A stretch of DNA of 64,000 nucleotides from Soehngenia longivitae (GTDB lineage: Bacteria; Bacillota; Clostridia; Tissierellales; Tissierellaceae), in NCBI RefSeq assembly GCF_004684055.1, contig NZ_SRIB01000008.1, positions 1 to 64,000 of the forward strand, given 5' to 3'. Both the position numbers and the translations under genes were made by a program. Shown here in pieces: positions 36,228-46,733 of this stretch. Numbering within the stretch: position 1 is the first letter of the stretch; each line of letters starts with the position of its first letter. A model generated the notes under the pieces. The model saw nothing but the letters and a program-made list of their open reading frames with translations, searched no databases and was not told where the DNA came from.

Positions 36228-38252
36228 ATGAGAAAAATAGAAAATAACGATGAAGAAGGCAAAAATAAAAAGACTAAATCTATAAGCAGAAAAATATCAA
36301 CAGTGATGATTTTGATAACTATATTTTCAATAATACTTGTTGGAGGAATCAATTATTATAACTCATATAATTTATATAAAGAAAAATTAATTGACTCTAG
36401 CGAACAAACCCTTGAGTATATAGAACTCAGTATAGATAATTATTTTATAGATATAGAAAAACAACTTCAAGTGTTAGCTAAAGATGACAAGGTTATAAAT
36501 TTTTTTAATGAGGAAATCACTGAAGAAGATTTCATGATAAAATTAAAAGACTTTAAAGATTTAGATGATAATACATTGACAGTATATTTTGGAGCTTCTG
36601 ATAAAAGAATGGTTTTGTACCCCAAAGTACCTCTGACAAACTATGATCCTACGATAAGAGAATGGTACACATTAGCCCAAGCAAATAAAGATAAAGTAAT
36701 ATGGGTTAATCCTTATGTTGATGCTGGTACGGGTAAAATCGTTATATCTGCAGCAAAAGCTGTTTTAAAAGACAACTCCATTGTAGGGGTAGTAGGTATA
36801 GATATCGATCTAGCAGTTTTATCAAACCAGTTAACTAATCTTGTAATAGGAGATTCTGGGAATATAATAATAACTGACCAAAATGGGGTTAATTTAATAG
36901 CTAAAGATATAAATACCATTGGAAAATCAACAATTACAGATTTAAAATTATGGGAAGACATGACAAGCAGTGAATACGGAATTTCGGAGTATGAAGATGC
37001 TTCAAATGATAAATATTATGGTGTATTCAGAACCAATGAAAGAACAGGGTGGAAGTTAGCAGCTCTATTACCAGAAACTGAATTAACTCAAAAAACTTCA
37101 GTATTGTTGATGAATACGATTATAATAGCAATAATAGCTGTAGTAATAGCAGTTATAGCTACATTGATATTGAGCAAAGATATTAGTAAAAAAGTAAACA
37201 AACTTCAAAAATCATTTGAGAAAGCTTCAGAAGGAGCATTAAATATAGATGCAAGAATAGAATCTAAAGATGAATTTGGGGCAATTTCTTTAAACTTTAA
37301 TGATATGCTAATTAAAATTAGAAACACTTTGAAAAAAGTGTCAGACTCCTCTGGAGAAGTTGTGGAAGCTTCCGATATGATTTTGGGTATGACAAAAGAA
37401 GCAAATATGGCTTTAAATGAAGTATCACAAACTATATATGAGATAGCTAAAGGGAGCCAAGAGCAAGCTGAAGACATAGAAAAAAATTCTCAAAACATTA
37501 TGGAATTTTCAAAGGTGCTTGACGAAGTATCTGACTCAATTGAAAAAATAAATGAACTTTCAAAAGAAGCAGATAAATATAGTAATGATGGGTTACTCAG
37601 AGTGGAGGAATTAACAGATAAAGCTAAAAAGACAGAAGATGCCACTAATTTTACAAATGATGTAATAAATGAAGTTAAAAATAATTCCAATGAAATTAAC
37701 GTCATCACTGATACTATAAATCAAATTGCTGAACAGACAAATTTATTGGCTTTAAATGCAGCTATAGAAGCTGCAAGAGCAGGAGAAGCAGGGAGAGGTT
37801 TTTCTGTAGTAGCTGAAGAGATAAGGAAGCTTGCGGAAAAATCACAACATGCAACTAAAGATATTGCCAGTTTAATTAATTCAATGAACGATAGATCGGA
37901 TGAAGCTGTCTTAGCAATGTCGAGAGCTAAAGTAGTTGTAAATGAACAAGTAGACACAGTTGCAAAAACAAAAGATGCATTTATTCAAATTTTGAACTCT
38001 ATTAACGCGTTAAGTGATAAAGTAAGTAGCATTTCAGAATTAGTACAAGATTTAAAATCTAGAAAAAATGAGATTTTAGAGAATACACAAAACATTTCAG
38101 CAGTGTCTGAAGAAATTAGTGCAAGCACTCAAGAAGTATCAGCTTCCACTGAAGAAATAACGGCTACTACAGCAAGTTTTGTTGAATATGCAGAACAATT
38201 AAAAAATATTTCCAATCAGCTTGAAAAAATGATATCTAGTTTTCAAATATAA
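36228..38252 (+). CDS. Methyl-accepting chemotaxis protein with dCache sensor
   Basis: This 674-residue receptor has TM1 at about 22-43, a dCache_1 extracellular domain (about 48-285) with the REWYTLAQ...IWVNPYVD segment typical of amino-acid-binding Cache domains, TM2 at about 288-312, HAMP, and a signalling domain with the conserved [19 protein letters not shown] tip. It lies 24 bases after the first receptor. The Cache segment suggests an amino acid or small organic acid ligand (inference). Confidence 0.92.
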   Translation: MRKIENNDEEGKNKKTKSISRKISTVMILITIFSIILVGGINYYNSYNLYKEKLIDSSEQTLEYIELSIDNYFIDIEKQLQVLAKDDKVINFFNEEITEEDFMIKLKDFKDLDDNTLTVYFGASDKRMVLYPKVPLTNYDPTIREWYTLAQANKDKVIWVNPYVDAGTGKIVISAAKAVLKDNSIVGVVGIDIDLAVLSNQLTNLVIGDSGNIIITDQNGVNLIAKDINTIGKSTITDLKLWEDMTSSEYGISEYEDASNDKYYGVFRTNERTGWKLAALLPETELTQKTSVLLMNTIIIAIIAVVIAVIATLILSKDISKKVNKLQKSFEKASEGALNIDARIESKDEFGAISLNFNDMLIKIRNTLKKVSDSSGEVVEASDMILGMTKEANMALNEVSQTIYEIAKGSQEQAEDIEKNSQNIMEFSKVLDEVSDSIEKINELSKEADKYSNDGLLRVEELTDKAKKTEDATNFTNDVINEVKNNSNEINVITDTINQIAEQTNLLALNAAIEAARAGEAGRGFSVVAEEIRKLAEKSQHATKDIASLINSMNDRSDEAVLAMSRAKVVVNEQVDTVAKTKDAFIQILNSINALSDKVSSISELVQDLKSRKNEILENTQNISAVSEEISASTQEVSASTEEITATTASFVEYAEQLKNISNQLEKMISSFQI

Positions 38253-38268
38253 AAAATTGGAGGATAGT

Positions 38269-38748
38269 ATGGAACAATATATAATTTTCAGCTTAAACAA
38301 TCAAAGATATGCTATTGACATTAGTAGGATTGACAGAATAATTGATTATAATCAACCAAAAAAGATACCTGAAACTTTTGACTATGTACTCGGTGTAATA
38401 AAATATGATGACAAGATATTGCCAATTATAGATTTATTAAAAAAATTATATGGGATAAATGTCACAATAAATACTAAGAGCAAAGTTATAGTTACAACGT
38501 GGAAAGACAGAATGTTAGGGTTTTTAGTAGAAGATATTGAAGGTATACAAAGATTTGATTCCAATCAAATTGAAGAAAATCATGAGCAATATGAAATATC
38601 AAAAAAATATATTGAAGGTTTTATTAAACTTGAGGAGGATATCATCATCATTTTAGACACTCAACAGCTTTTTGACTATAATCAAGAAAAAGATTTATTA
38701 GATTTAGAGGATAAGCTTGAAGATTCGATTGATAAGGAAGAGGAATAA
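38269..38748 (+). CDS. cheW: CheW chemotaxis coupling protein (first copy)
   Basis: This 159-residue CheW-domain protein links receptors to CheA. It has the family pattern FSLNNQRYAIDI, then GVIKYDDKILPIIDL. A C-terminal tail of about 20 acidic residues is longer than usual. ATG 38269 follows GGAGGA; a TTG at 38257 is inside that site. A second CheW is encoded at 43430; one may serve a receptor subset. Confidence 0.9.
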   Translation: MEQYIIFSLNNQRYAIDISRIDRIIDYNQPKKIPETFDYVLGVIKYDDKILPIIDLLKKLYGINVTINTKSKVIVTTWKDRMLGFLVEDIEGIQRFDSNQIEENHEQYEISKKYIEGFIKLEEDIIIILDTQQLFDYNQEKDLLDLEDKLEDSIDKEEE

Positions 38749-38751
38749 TTA

Positions 38752-39234
38752 ATGGTAGAGACTCTAAAAGTAGGGATATCGGATTATAAGATATCTACAT
38801 CACCAAATATATTGATGACACTAGGGCTTGGCTCATGTGTAGGCATTGCAGTATATGATACTATTCATAAAGTGGGAGGGCTTAGTCATATTCTTTTGCC
38901 GGACAGCTCTAGTTTTACAAGAAATATAAAGGACGAAAAATTTGCGAATCTAGCCATTCCAAAGATGGTGATGGAAATGAAAAAAAGATATTCCAATATG
39001 AATTTAATAGCTAAGATTGCAGGTGGCGCCAGTATGTTTGAATTTAATATTAATGGAGCTGAGAATGGCATAGGAGAGCAAAATATTTTAGCGGTAAAAA
39101 GGGCACTTGAAAGTCTTGGCATACCATTAGTTGCAAGTCATACTGGTGGTAATTCAGGAAGGACGATGATAGTAGATTTAACTGATTTTACAGTGACTAT
39201 TAGATGTGCAAATAGTGAAATTATTATAATATAA
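38752..39234 (+). CDS. cheD: Chemoreceptor glutamine deamidase CheD
   Basis: This 160-residue enzyme deamidates glutamines on chemoreceptors and binds CheC-type proteins. Catalytic C29 (GLGSCVG) and H46 (GGLSHILLP) are present at the usual spacing. It starts 4 bases after cheW. No cheC is seen in the window; FliY, which has a CheC-like domain, may stand in. Confidence 0.94.
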   Translation: MVETLKVGISDYKISTSPNILMTLGLGSCVGIAVYDTIHKVGGLSHILLPDSSSFTRNIKDEKFANLAIPKMVMEMKKRYSNMNLIAKIAGGASMFEFNINGAENGIGEQNILAVKRALESLGIPLVASHTGGNSGRTMIVDLTDFTVTIRCANSEIIII

Positions 39235-39250
39235 GGTGTTGATCAACATA

Positions 39251-40258
39251 ATGATAAGACTTTTAATAGTAGATGATTCAGCATTTATGAGAAGAATTAT
39301 CTCAGATATGCTTAAAGATGTTAAAGAAATTACAATAGTAGGGACTGCAAGAAATGGCAAAGAAGCGTTAGAAATGATACCTAAATTAAATCCCGATGTC
39401 GTTAGCTTAGACGTAGAGATGCCTATTATGAATGGGATAAAAACTCTTGAAATAATAAGAGAAAAATACAAGATACCAGTTATTATGCTTAGCTCAAATA
39501 CAAATTCAGAAATAACTATAGAAGCCCTTGAAAAAGGTGCATTTGATTTTATCGAAAAACCTACAAATATCAATGAAAACATTGAAGAATTAAAAAATGA
39601 CTTGGCAAGCAAGATAATAGCAAGTGTATTAAAGAGAAAAGGAAAAGAAGATTTCAAAACGCAGCAAGTAAAGAAGAAAGTTATAAAAAATAACGATCTT
39701 CAGATAAAAGCTATAGCAATAGGAGCTTCAACAGGTGGACCTAAAGCTTTAGTGAGCTTAATAAAAGAATTGCCAAGCGAATTAGGAGTCCCTATTTTTA
39801 TAGTACAGCATATGCCAGCAGGATTCACCACGTCATTAGCGTCGAGAATGGACATTGAATCAAAATTAAAAGTTGTAGAAGCATCTGATGAGATGGTAAT
39901 TGAGAAAAATGTAGTATATCTTGCACCAGGGGATTATCATATGACAGTAGGCAATAAAAAAATAAGATTAGATAAACGAGAAAAGATAAACGGAGTCAGA
40001 CCATCGGTTGATTATTTGTTTGAGTCAGCTGCAGAAGTCTACACTAATAACCTTTTAGGAGTAATTTTAACCGGCATGGGAAAAGATGGATCTACAGGGA
40101 TGAAAAGGATCAAAGAGTTTAATGGATACACTATAGCTCAAGATAAAGAGAGCAGCACGATTTTTGGCATGCCACAAAGTGCTATTAAGTTAGGTGTAGT
40201 TGATGAAATTTTGAGTTTAAATGAAATTTCTCAAAGAATAATAGAGCTATTGAGGTGA
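39251..40258 (+). CDS. cheB: Chemotaxis response regulator methylesterase CheB
   Basis: This 335-residue protein has a receiver domain with phospho-acceptor D54 (SLDVEMP) and a C-terminal methylesterase with GASTGGPKAL, QHMPAGFT and GMGKDGSTGM. It removes methyl groups from receptors after phosphorylation by CheA. The start is chosen at ATG 39251, where homology begins; GTG 39236 and TTG 39239 are in frame and possible, as the best Shine-Dalgarno is weak. Confidence 0.93.
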   Translation: MIRLLIVDDSAFMRRIISDMLKDVKEITIVGTARNGKEALEMIPKLNPDVVSLDVEMPIMNGIKTLEIIREKYKIPVIMLSSNTNSEITIEALEKGAFDFIEKPTNINENIEELKNDLASKIIASVLKRKGKEDFKTQQVKKKVIKNNDLQIKAIAIGASTGGPKALVSLIKELPSELGVPIFIVQHMPAGFTTSLASRMDIESKLKVVEASDEMVIEKNVVYLAPGDYHMTVGNKKIRLDKREKINGVRPSVDYLFESAAEVYTNNLLGVILTGMGKDGSTGMKRIKEFNGYTIAQDKESSTIFGMPQSAIKLGVVDEILSLNEISQRIIELLR

Positions 40259-40262
40259 AGTT

Positions 40263-41036
40263 ATGGAGAATGAATTCAATTATTTTTATGATTTTGTATA
40301 TAGAGAACTCAACTTAAATTTAAATTCATATAAAGATGCTCAGATGCAAAGAAGGATACTATCTATTATGAAAAAATCTGGCGCAAAAGATATGATAGAG
40401 TATTCTAAGTTGATAAGTAAAGATGAGAAAATTAGAAAGGAATTTTTAGATCAGGTTACGATAAATGTCACAGAATTTTTTAGAAATAAAGATATGTTTG
40501 AACAACTAGAAAAAATAATAGTGAATACTACTAGTAAGAAATTCAACAAACTAAAAATATGGAGTGCAGCATGTTCGAATGGTGCAGAGCCATATAGCAT
40601 AGCTATTATGTTAGATAGAAATAATTTATTAAACAAAGCTGAAATAATTGCAACAGATATAGATAAAGAAGTTTTGTCAAAAGCAAGAGATGGTAAATAC
40701 AAAGAAACTGAATTAAAAGGTCTAGATAATAATCTTCTTAATAAATATTTTGCAAAAGATTTGGAGCACTATAGAATATCAGAGAACTTACGAAAGAAAG
40801 TGAATTTTAAAAGGCATGACTTGTTATTAGATAAATACGAAAGGGATTGTCATTTGATTGTTTGCAGAAATGTGACAATTTACTTTAAGCAAGATGTAAA
40901 AGATGAAGTGTATAGAAAATTTAGCGAATCATTAGTAAGCGGGGGAATACTTTTTATAGGTGCTACAGAAGGCATTTACAATCCAAAAGAATTTGGGCTT
41001 ATGAAGGTGGCTACATGTATTTATGAAAAAATGTGA
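40263..41036 (+). CDS. cheR: Chemoreceptor methyltransferase CheR
   Basis: This 257-residue SAM-dependent enzyme methylates receptor glutamates. It has an N-terminal helical domain (about 1-70), TVNVTEFFRN-type segment (NVTEFFRNKDMF), KIWSAACSNGAEPYS SAM-binding motif and LIVCRNVTIYF. It starts 5 bases after cheB. Confidence 0.94.
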   Translation: MENEFNYFYDFVYRELNLNLNSYKDAQMQRRILSIMKKSGAKDMIEYSKLISKDEKIRKEFLDQVTINVTEFFRNKDMFEQLEKIIVNTTSKKFNKLKIWSAACSNGAEPYSIAIMLDRNNLLNKAEIIATDIDKEVLSKARDGKYKETELKGLDNNLLNKYFAKDLEHYRISENLRKKVNFKRHDLLLDKYERDCHLIVCRNVTIYFKQDVKDEVYRKFSESLVSGGILFIGATEGIYNPKEFGLMKVATCIYEKM

Positions 41037-41055
41037 TATAGAGGTGAATGATTAA

Positions 41056-43020
41056 GTGGACGACAACAGCAAATACAAAGAACTTTTTTTTGAAGAGACA
41101 GAAGAGTATCTACAGTTACTAAACGACAATATGCTCAGGATAGAACAAAATATCAATGACATATCTTCTCTTGAAGAGATGTTTAGAGCAGCCCATACTT
41201 TAAAAGGAATGGCTGCCACTATGGGATATAAGTCTATGACTGATTTAACTCACAGAATGGAAAGCCTGCTGGGACTTTTAAAAAGTGGAGAGAGCTTCGA
41301 AGAAAACAATATTATAAATTTAATCTTTAGATGTTTAGATAAACTAACTGAAATAGTAGAAGATCTAAGAAATGACAAGGACGACACCTATGTAGATGAT
41401 TTAATTGAAGAATTGGAACAGATTATCAATAGAGATAATCAAAAAAAGGTTACTAAAAAAGAAAGAGAGTTAGAGGAATTTATATTATCAGATACAGATG
41501 AAAATGTAATAAAAAGCGCTTATGAAAAAGGTTACAATGCATTTGTAATTGATATATCAGTTGATGATGGATGTTTATTAAAAGGACCAAGAGCGTATCT
41601 TGTCATAAATAATTTGGAAAAAACAGGAGATGTAATATATACTCATCCAGATGCACAAAGCTTAGAAAATGGAGAATACGATAAGACATTTAGATTAATC
41701 TTATTAACCAAAGAAAATATTGAAGAAATAAGATCAAAAATAGAAAATATTTCAGAAATTGAAAATGTTGAAATTGTAGAAATTCAACCTAATTATTCAT
41801 CAGAAACTAATAAAGATGCTAAAATTGAAAAATCTCATAACAAAAAAGAAAACAATAGGGCTGAAACTAAACTAACAAGTAGTAACAATTTAAATCAATC
41901 AATTCGAGTAGATATACAAAAGTTAGATAGCTTTATGAATCTAGTATCTGAACTTGTAATTTATAGAACCAGACTTGAAGATGTTTCTAAAAGAACAGAT
42001 ATTAGTGATATTGATGAACCTTTAAGTCATGTAGCTAGAATAACATCGGAGCTTCAAGATCTTGTTTTAAAGATCAGAATGCAACCTGTAAGTGTAGTAT
42101 TTAATAGATTTCCGAGAATGGTAAGAGATTTATCAAAAGAATTGAATAAGAAGATAAATTTGGTCATTGAGGGAGAAGAAACTGAACTTGATAGGACAGT
42201 CGTTTCAGAATTAAGTGAACCGTTAATTCATCTAATTAGAAATGCTGCAGACCATGGAATTGAGGCAGTAGATAAAAGGAAAGCATTGAAAAAACCAGAA
42301 GAAGGAATAATAAAACTAAATGCTTACCAAGAAGGGAATCGTGTAATAATTGTAGTTTCAGATGATGGAGGAGGTATAAATATTGAAGCCATTAAGGAAA
42401 CTGCAAAAAAGAGAGGGATAAGCACAGAAAATCTAACTGATGAGGATTTACTACAACTCATTTTTGATCAAGGATTTTCAACAGCAAAAGAGATTACCGA
42501 CGTTTCTGGCAGAGGAGTGGGCATGGATGTAGTCAAACAAAAAATTAGCTCATTAGGTGGTAGCATCGAGGTAATTAGCGAAATCAACAAAGGCACATCA
42601 TTCATTATTAAGCTTCCTTTGACTTTATCCATAATACAAGCGCTATTGGTTAAAATTGGAGGAGAAACTTTCGCTATTCCTTTAGGAATAATTGAAAAAG
42701 TAATAAAGATTGAAGAAAAAGACATATTAGAATCTCAGCTGAGCGAATTATATATGTATAGAGAAAAAGCTGTACCAGTAGTTAGAGTAAATCAAAAACT
42801 TGGATTAAACGAATCAAAAGAAAATGAGCATTTAATACTTACACTTTTAGGAGACCAATACTATGGATTAGTAGTAGATGAGTTGATTGGGCAACAAGAA
42901 ATAGTTATAAAGAAATTAAATGGGATACTTGGTAAAATGAAAGAATACCTTGGTGCAACAATTCTTGGCAATGGTGAAATAACACTAATTTTAGATGTTG
43001 GCAGCATTTGTATGAGATAA
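41056..43020 (+). CDS. cheA: Chemotaxis histidine kinase CheA
   Basis: This 654-residue kinase begins with GTG 9 bases after GAGGTG. Domains: P1 Hpt (about 1-110) with phospho-His H47 (AAHTLKG), P2 for CheY/CheB docking (about 150-255), P3 dimerisation (about 285-345), P4 ATP-binding (about 350-520; HLIRNAADHGIE and GRGVGMDVV), and P5 CheW-like (about 520-650). It receives receptor signals through CheW and phosphorylates CheY and CheB. Confidence 0.96.
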   Translation: MDDNSKYKELFFEETEEYLQLLNDNMLRIEQNINDISSLEEMFRAAHTLKGMAATMGYKSMTDLTHRMESLLGLLKSGESFEENNIINLIFRCLDKLTEIVEDLRNDKDDTYVDDLIEELEQIINRDNQKKVTKKERELEEFILSDTDENVIKSAYEKGYNAFVIDISVDDGCLLKGPRAYLVINNLEKTGDVIYTHPDAQSLENGEYDKTFRLILLTKENIEEIRSKIENISEIENVEIVEIQPNYSSETNKDAKIEKSHNKKENNRAETKLTSSNNLNQSIRVDIQKLDSFMNLVSELVIYRTRLEDVSKRTDISDIDEPLSHVARITSELQDLVLKIRMQPVSVVFNRFPRMVRDLSKELNKKINLVIEGEETELDRTVVSELSEPLIHLIRNAADHGIEAVDKRKALKKPEEGIIKLNAYQEGNRVIIVVSDDGGGINIEAIKETAKKRGISTENLTDEDLLQLIFDQGFSTAKEITDVSGRGVGMDVVKQKISSLGGSIEVISEINKGTSFIIKLPLTLSIIQALLVKIGGETFAIPLGIIEKVIKIEEKDILESQLSELYMYREKAVPVVRVNQKLGLNESKENEHLILTLLGDQYYGLVVDELIGQQEIVIKKLNGILGKMKEYLGATILGNGEITLILDVGSICMR

Positions 43021-43057
43021 TTATAAAATTAATATATTTAGGAAGGAAGATAAACAA

Positions 43058-43414
43058 ATGGCAAAAAGAGTACTAGTTGTTGATGATGCAATTTTTATGA
43101 GAATGAAATTAAAGGATATTTTAGAAAAAAATGGGTTTGAAGTGGTAGCAGAGGCTCAAAATGGGGTTGAAGCAATTGAAAAGTATAAAGCAGAAAAGCC
43201 CGATTTAGTAACTATGGATATTACTATGCCCGAGATGGATGGGATAACAGCATTAAAGGAGATAAAGAAAATCGATTCAAACGCAAAAGTTATAATGTGT
43301 TCAGCTATGGGGCAACAATCAATGGTTATGGAAGCAATTCAATCAGGAGCAATTGACTTTATAGTAAAACCATTTGATGTGGATAGAGTATCTCAATCTT
43401 TGTCAAAAATTTAG
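43058..43414 (+). CDS. cheY: Chemotaxis response regulator CheY
   Basis: This 118-residue single receiver domain has D9-D10, phospho-acceptor D54 (VTMDITMP), T/S at CSAMGQ and K at IVKPFD. It carries the signal from CheA to the flagellar switch proteins FliM and FliY, encoded next. Confidence 0.95.
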   Translation: MAKRVLVVDDAIFMRMKLKDILEKNGFEVVAEAQNGVEAIEKYKAEKPDLVTMDITMPEMDGITALKEIKKIDSNAKVIMCSAMGQQSMVMEAIQSGAIDFIVKPFDVDRVSQSLSKI

Positions 43415-43429
43415 ACAAGAGGTGATATA

Positions 43430-43840
43430 GTGCAAGTTATTGTTTTCAGCCTAAATAATAAATTATTTGCCATACCCACAAATAAAGTGAGTGAGATAAC
43501 AAAGTCTGTGGCATCTATTAAAGTGCCAAATGCACCATATTGGGTAGAAGGACTTATTAATTTAAGAGGAAATGTTGTTACTTTATTAAACTTAAGTAAG
43601 ATTCTTTCTATAGATGATGGTTTGTGTTATAATAGCATCATTATATTAAATTATGAAGATGACTTACTAGGATTACTCGTAGATAATGTGGAGCAGGTAT
43701 TAGATATAAAAGAAGAACGGATACAGATTTTAAAAAAAGAAGATAATCAAAATATAATGGGTATTATTGATATAGATAATAACATAATTAATGTGCTAGA
43801 CATCGAAAAGTTAATTGGACAAATAGAGAACAAGGCATAG
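43430..43840 (+). CDS. cheW: CheW chemotaxis coupling protein (second copy)
   Basis: This 136-residue CheW-domain protein starts with GTG at 43430 behind AGAGGTG. It has FSLNNKLFAIPTNKV, then GLINLRGNVVTLLNL, the standard CheW core, without the acidic tail of the first copy. Confidence 0.92.
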   Translation: MQVIVFSLNNKLFAIPTNKVSEITKSVASIKVPNAPYWVEGLINLRGNVVTLLNLSKILSIDDGLCYNSIIILNYEDDLLGLLVDNVEQVLDIKEERIQILKKEDNQNIMGIIDIDNNIINVLDIEKLIGQIENKA

Positions 43841-43872
43841 TTGTTTATTTTATTCGTAAATGAGGGATTCAC

Positions 43873-44874
43873 TTGAAACAAGTTCTATCACAAGAGGAAA
43901 TAGATTCTTTACTTAAAGCTTTAAACAGCGGAGAAATAACGCCTGAAAATGTCACAACAGCAGAAGAAGAAAAAAATAAAATAAAACCTTATGATTTTAG
44001 AAGGCCTTTTAAGCTGTCTAAAGATCATATTAATTCTTTATACATGATATTTGAAAATTTTTCCAAAATCGCAGGGAATACTATTTCGAATTTAGTTAGA
44101 AACAATGTTGAAATAAAAGTAGTCGCTGTTGAACAAATAAGTTTTGATGAGTTCACTAGATCTGTACCAAATCCTACATTTATGACTGTTTTCAGATCAA
44201 AACCTCTAAATGGGAATTTACTTATTGAAATAAGCCCGCAGGCTTGTTATCAAATTATTGAATTAATGTGTGGAGGAACGGAGATAAAAGAAGCTGTGGT
44301 TTTGAAGAAAAAAGAAAATTTTACAGATATTGAATTATCAATTCTTGAAGAACTAGCAGCAGTAGTTTTAAATGCTTTTGATCTCGCTTGGGAAGATGTG
44401 GTAGAGATTGAATCAGATTTAGAAACTTTGGAAACTAATCCTCAAATTATTCAAATTGCTTCACCTAACGAGCCTGTAGTTCTTATTAGTTTTACTTTTG
44501 AACTCATGGAAAACAAAAATTTCATGAATATATGTATTCCCTATATTTCTTTGGATTCAGTAATAGATAAATTGAGTTTTAAAAACTGGTTTGAATCGGA
44601 TGAAGGCATAACAGAGGATAATAGAGAGCTCGTTGAAAAACGAATAATGGGTGTGCCGATTGAGTTAGGTGTAGAGCTGGGGAAGACTTTTATCACAATT
44701 AGAGATTTTCTAAATCTTGAAGAGGGCGATTGTGTAAGACTTGATAGTAGAATTGACGGACCACTTATGATGTTAGTAGAAGGGAAACCGCATTTTTTAG
44801 TTAGAGCAGGAAAGATTAATAATAATTTAGCTGTTGAAGTATTACAATATATAGAAGAGGATGTTTTAGAATGA
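43873..44874 (+). CDS. fliM: Flagellar motor switch protein FliM
   Basis: This 333-residue protein starts with TTG at 43873 after GAGGG. It has the N-terminal CheY-binding peptide (VLSQEEIDSLLKAL), the KPYDFRRP linker, a CheC-like middle domain and a SpoA-type C-terminal domain that joins FliN/FliY. It forms the middle of the C-ring. Its last 4 bases overlap fliY. Confidence 0.95.
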   Translation: MKQVLSQEEIDSLLKALNSGEITPENVTTAEEEKNKIKPYDFRRPFKLSKDHINSLYMIFENFSKIAGNTISNLVRNNVEIKVVAVEQISFDEFTRSVPNPTFMTVFRSKPLNGNLLIEISPQACYQIIELMCGGTEIKEAVVLKKKENFTDIELSILEELAAVVLNAFDLAWEDVVEIESDLETLETNPQIIQIASPNEPVVLISFTFELMENKNFMNICIPYISLDSVIDKLSFKNWFESDEGITEDNRELVEKRIMGVPIELGVELGKTFITIRDFLNLEEGDCVRLDSRIDGPLMMLVEGKPHFLVRAGKINNNLAVEVLQYIEEDVLE

Positions 44875-45980
44875 GTGATAATTTTATATCTCAAGAAGAA
44901 ATTGATGCATTATTAAAGAAAAGTCAAAATAGTAACTCAAACGAATTTACTCTCTCAGATGTTGATAAAGATATTATTGGAGAAGTTGGAAATATTTCAA
45001 TGTCTACAGCTGCAACTACCCTCTCAACTTTGTTAAGCAAGAGGGTACTAATAACAACTCCAAGAGTATCATGGATTCCTTTTAGGCAAGTAATTGATGA
45101 ATGTAAAGTCCCAAAAGTAGTGGCAAATGTGAGATTTAAAAAGGGGCCTAAAGGAAACAATTTGCTTATGGTAGATGTTGAAGACGCATCTGTTATAGCG
45201 GATTTGATGATGGGTGGAGATGGAAATAGCGCGAAAAAAGAGTTATCTGAATTTGAAATGAGTGCAGTTGCTGAAGCTATGAACCAAATGATAGGATCAG
45301 CTTCAACATCGATGGCAACTATGCTTGGTATGGAAATTGATATATTGCCACCAGAAGTATCGCTTTGGGATACAAATGAAGCAAAGGGATTTGGAGATTT
45401 AGATCCAGAAATGTATATATGCAAAATTGCATTTAAACTAGATGTAGAGGGAAGCATAGAAAGTGAGATAATGCAGTTATATACTAGAGAAACTGTAGAA
45501 GAGATTGTTAAAAGAATGAAAGGTGAAGATGAGAATAAGAGCCCTAATGCTATTAACAACAATGCAGTAACTAATCATGATAATAATAAAAATTTGAATG
45601 AAAACACTACTGACAGAACAGAATATACAGAAGCTGTGAAAGAAGAGAAAAAAGAAAAAGTAAATATTAAAAAACCTTCATTTGAAGAATTAAATGTTTC
45701 CATAGATGATAAAAAGAACCCTAGGAATCTAGATTTAATTTTAGATGTGCCGCTAGAATTTAGCGTAGTGCTCGGAAAATCTAAGAAAACTATAAGAGAG
45801 GTCTTATCATTTGGCAACGGTTCAGTAATAGAATTAGATAAGCAAGCCGATGAGCCATTAGAAATCTACGTGAATGGGAAGCTCATTGCACAAGGTGAAG
45901 TTGTAGTAATAAATGAAAATTTTGGGATAAGGATAACAAATATAATGAGTAAGGAACAAAGGCTAAAGGAACTAAAATAA
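44871..45980 (+). CDS. fliY: Flagellar motor switch phosphatase FliY
   Basis: This 369-residue protein begins with a FliM-like peptide (FISQEEIDALLKK), followed by a CheC-like phosphatase domain (about 28-205) with two E/N motifs (GEVGNISMSTA and EAMNQMIGSA), a charged low-complexity linker (about 215-275) and a C-terminal FliN/SpoA domain. This is the Firmicutes FliY form, which both builds the C-ring and dephosphorylates CheY. It closes the che-fliMY row. Confidence 0.94.
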   Translation: MSDNFISQEEIDALLKKSQNSNSNEFTLSDVDKDIIGEVGNISMSTAATTLSTLLSKRVLITTPRVSWIPFRQVIDECKVPKVVANVRFKKGPKGNNLLMVDVEDASVIADLMMGGDGNSAKKELSEFEMSAVAEAMNQMIGSASTSMATMLGMEIDILPPEVSLWDTNEAKGFGDLDPEMYICKIAFKLDVEGSIESEIMQLYTRETVEEIVKRMKGEDENKSPNAINNNAVTNHDNNKNLNENTTDRTEYTEAVKEEKKEKVNIKKPSFEELNVSIDDKKNPRNLDLILDVPLEFSVVLGKSKKTIREVLSFGNGSVIELDKQADEPLEIYVNGKLIAQGEVVVINENFGIRITNIMSKEQRLKELK

Positions 45981-46011
45981 AGTCATGGTTAAACTATGAC
46001 TTTATTTTTTT
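45979..46011 (+). terminator. Intrinsic terminator
   Basis: AAAGTCATGGTT pairs with AACTATGACTTT and ATTTTTTT follows, directly after the fliY stop. Confidence 0.85.
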
Positions 46012-46020
46012 AATAACTAT

Positions 46021-46046
46021 TAAATTATTGAAATACAATCCGATAA
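46021..46046 (+). promoter_or_regulatory. Sigma-28 (SigD) promoter of flgM
   Basis: TAAA, exactly 15 bases, CCGATAA is a near-perfect flagellar sigma factor promoter, about 24 bases before the flgM start. It should switch on the hook-filament junction, filament cap and CsrA/FliW genes after hook completion. Confidence 0.9.
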
Positions 46047-46069
46047 AAATGTAAAGAGGAGGAATTTTT

Positions 46070-46366
46070 ATGAAAATAAGTAGAATTCAAAACCAAAACA
46101 TAGTGAATAACATATATAAAGATAATGAAAAAAAGGCGCATACTAAAGAAGAAAAAGCAACTAAAGCTGTAGACATAGAGATTTCTGACTCTGCCAAAAA
46201 GTTAACCAGCAGGATAAATACTGCATCAAACGTAGATTATAGTGAAAAAGTTGAAAGAATAAGAAAACAGATTTTAGATGGAGTATATAAAGTTGAGCCT
46301 GAAAAAATAGCTGAAAAAATAATTTATGCCATGGACACACAGAAAGAAAGTGGAATAAATGAATAG
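46070..46366 (+). CDS. flgM: Anti-sigma-28 factor FlgM
   Basis: This 98-residue protein has a disordered, Lys-rich N-terminal half and the FlgM C-terminal sigma-binding region (VEISDSAKKLTS ... EKVERIRKQILDGVYKVEPEKIAEKI). It holds sigma-28 inactive until exported through the finished hook. It lies directly behind a sigma-28 promoter, so it limits its own synthesis. The last 8 bases overlap flgN. Confidence 0.92.
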   Translation: MKISRIQNQNIVNNIYKDNEKKAHTKEEKATKAVDIEISDSAKKLTSRINTASNVDYSEKVERIRKQILDGVYKVEPEKIAEKIIYAMDTQKESGINE

Positions 46367-46724
46367 TTTTAAAGAAATAACAAAAATATTAGAAAACCTT
46401 AAGAAAATTTTATTAATAGAAAAAGATGCATTGATTAATGATAAAGCAAATATAATTGAATCGGTTTTAGATGAAAAAACAAAGTTAATAAATGAATTAG
46501 GTTTGTATGATATAACGAACATTGAGACTGATATAGAAGTCAAAAATTTAATTTTCGAAGTGTTAGAGTTGCAAAAAACCAATCAAATGTTAACAAAACA
46601 GGCGCTGAGTTACCAAAAAAATCTTATGGAAAACATAGCAAAAGTTTTATCCAAAGGCAACACATACAAGAAAAATGGGTTAGAAAAACAAGATATTTCA
46701 ACATTTATCGATGAAACAGTATAG
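46359..46724 (+). CDS. flgN: Export chaperone FlgN
   Basis: This 121-residue helical, coiled-coil protein has the FlgN family pattern, and its gene lies between flgM and flgK, its usual place. It guards the hook-filament junction proteins FlgK and FlgL before export. Confidence 0.85.
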   Translation: MNSFKEITKILENLKKILLIEKDALINDKANIIESVLDEKTKLINELGLYDITNIETDIEVKNLIFEVLELQKTNQMLTKQALSYQKNLMENIAKVLSKGNTYKKNGLEKQDISTFIDETV

Positions 46725-46733
46725 GAGGAGAAC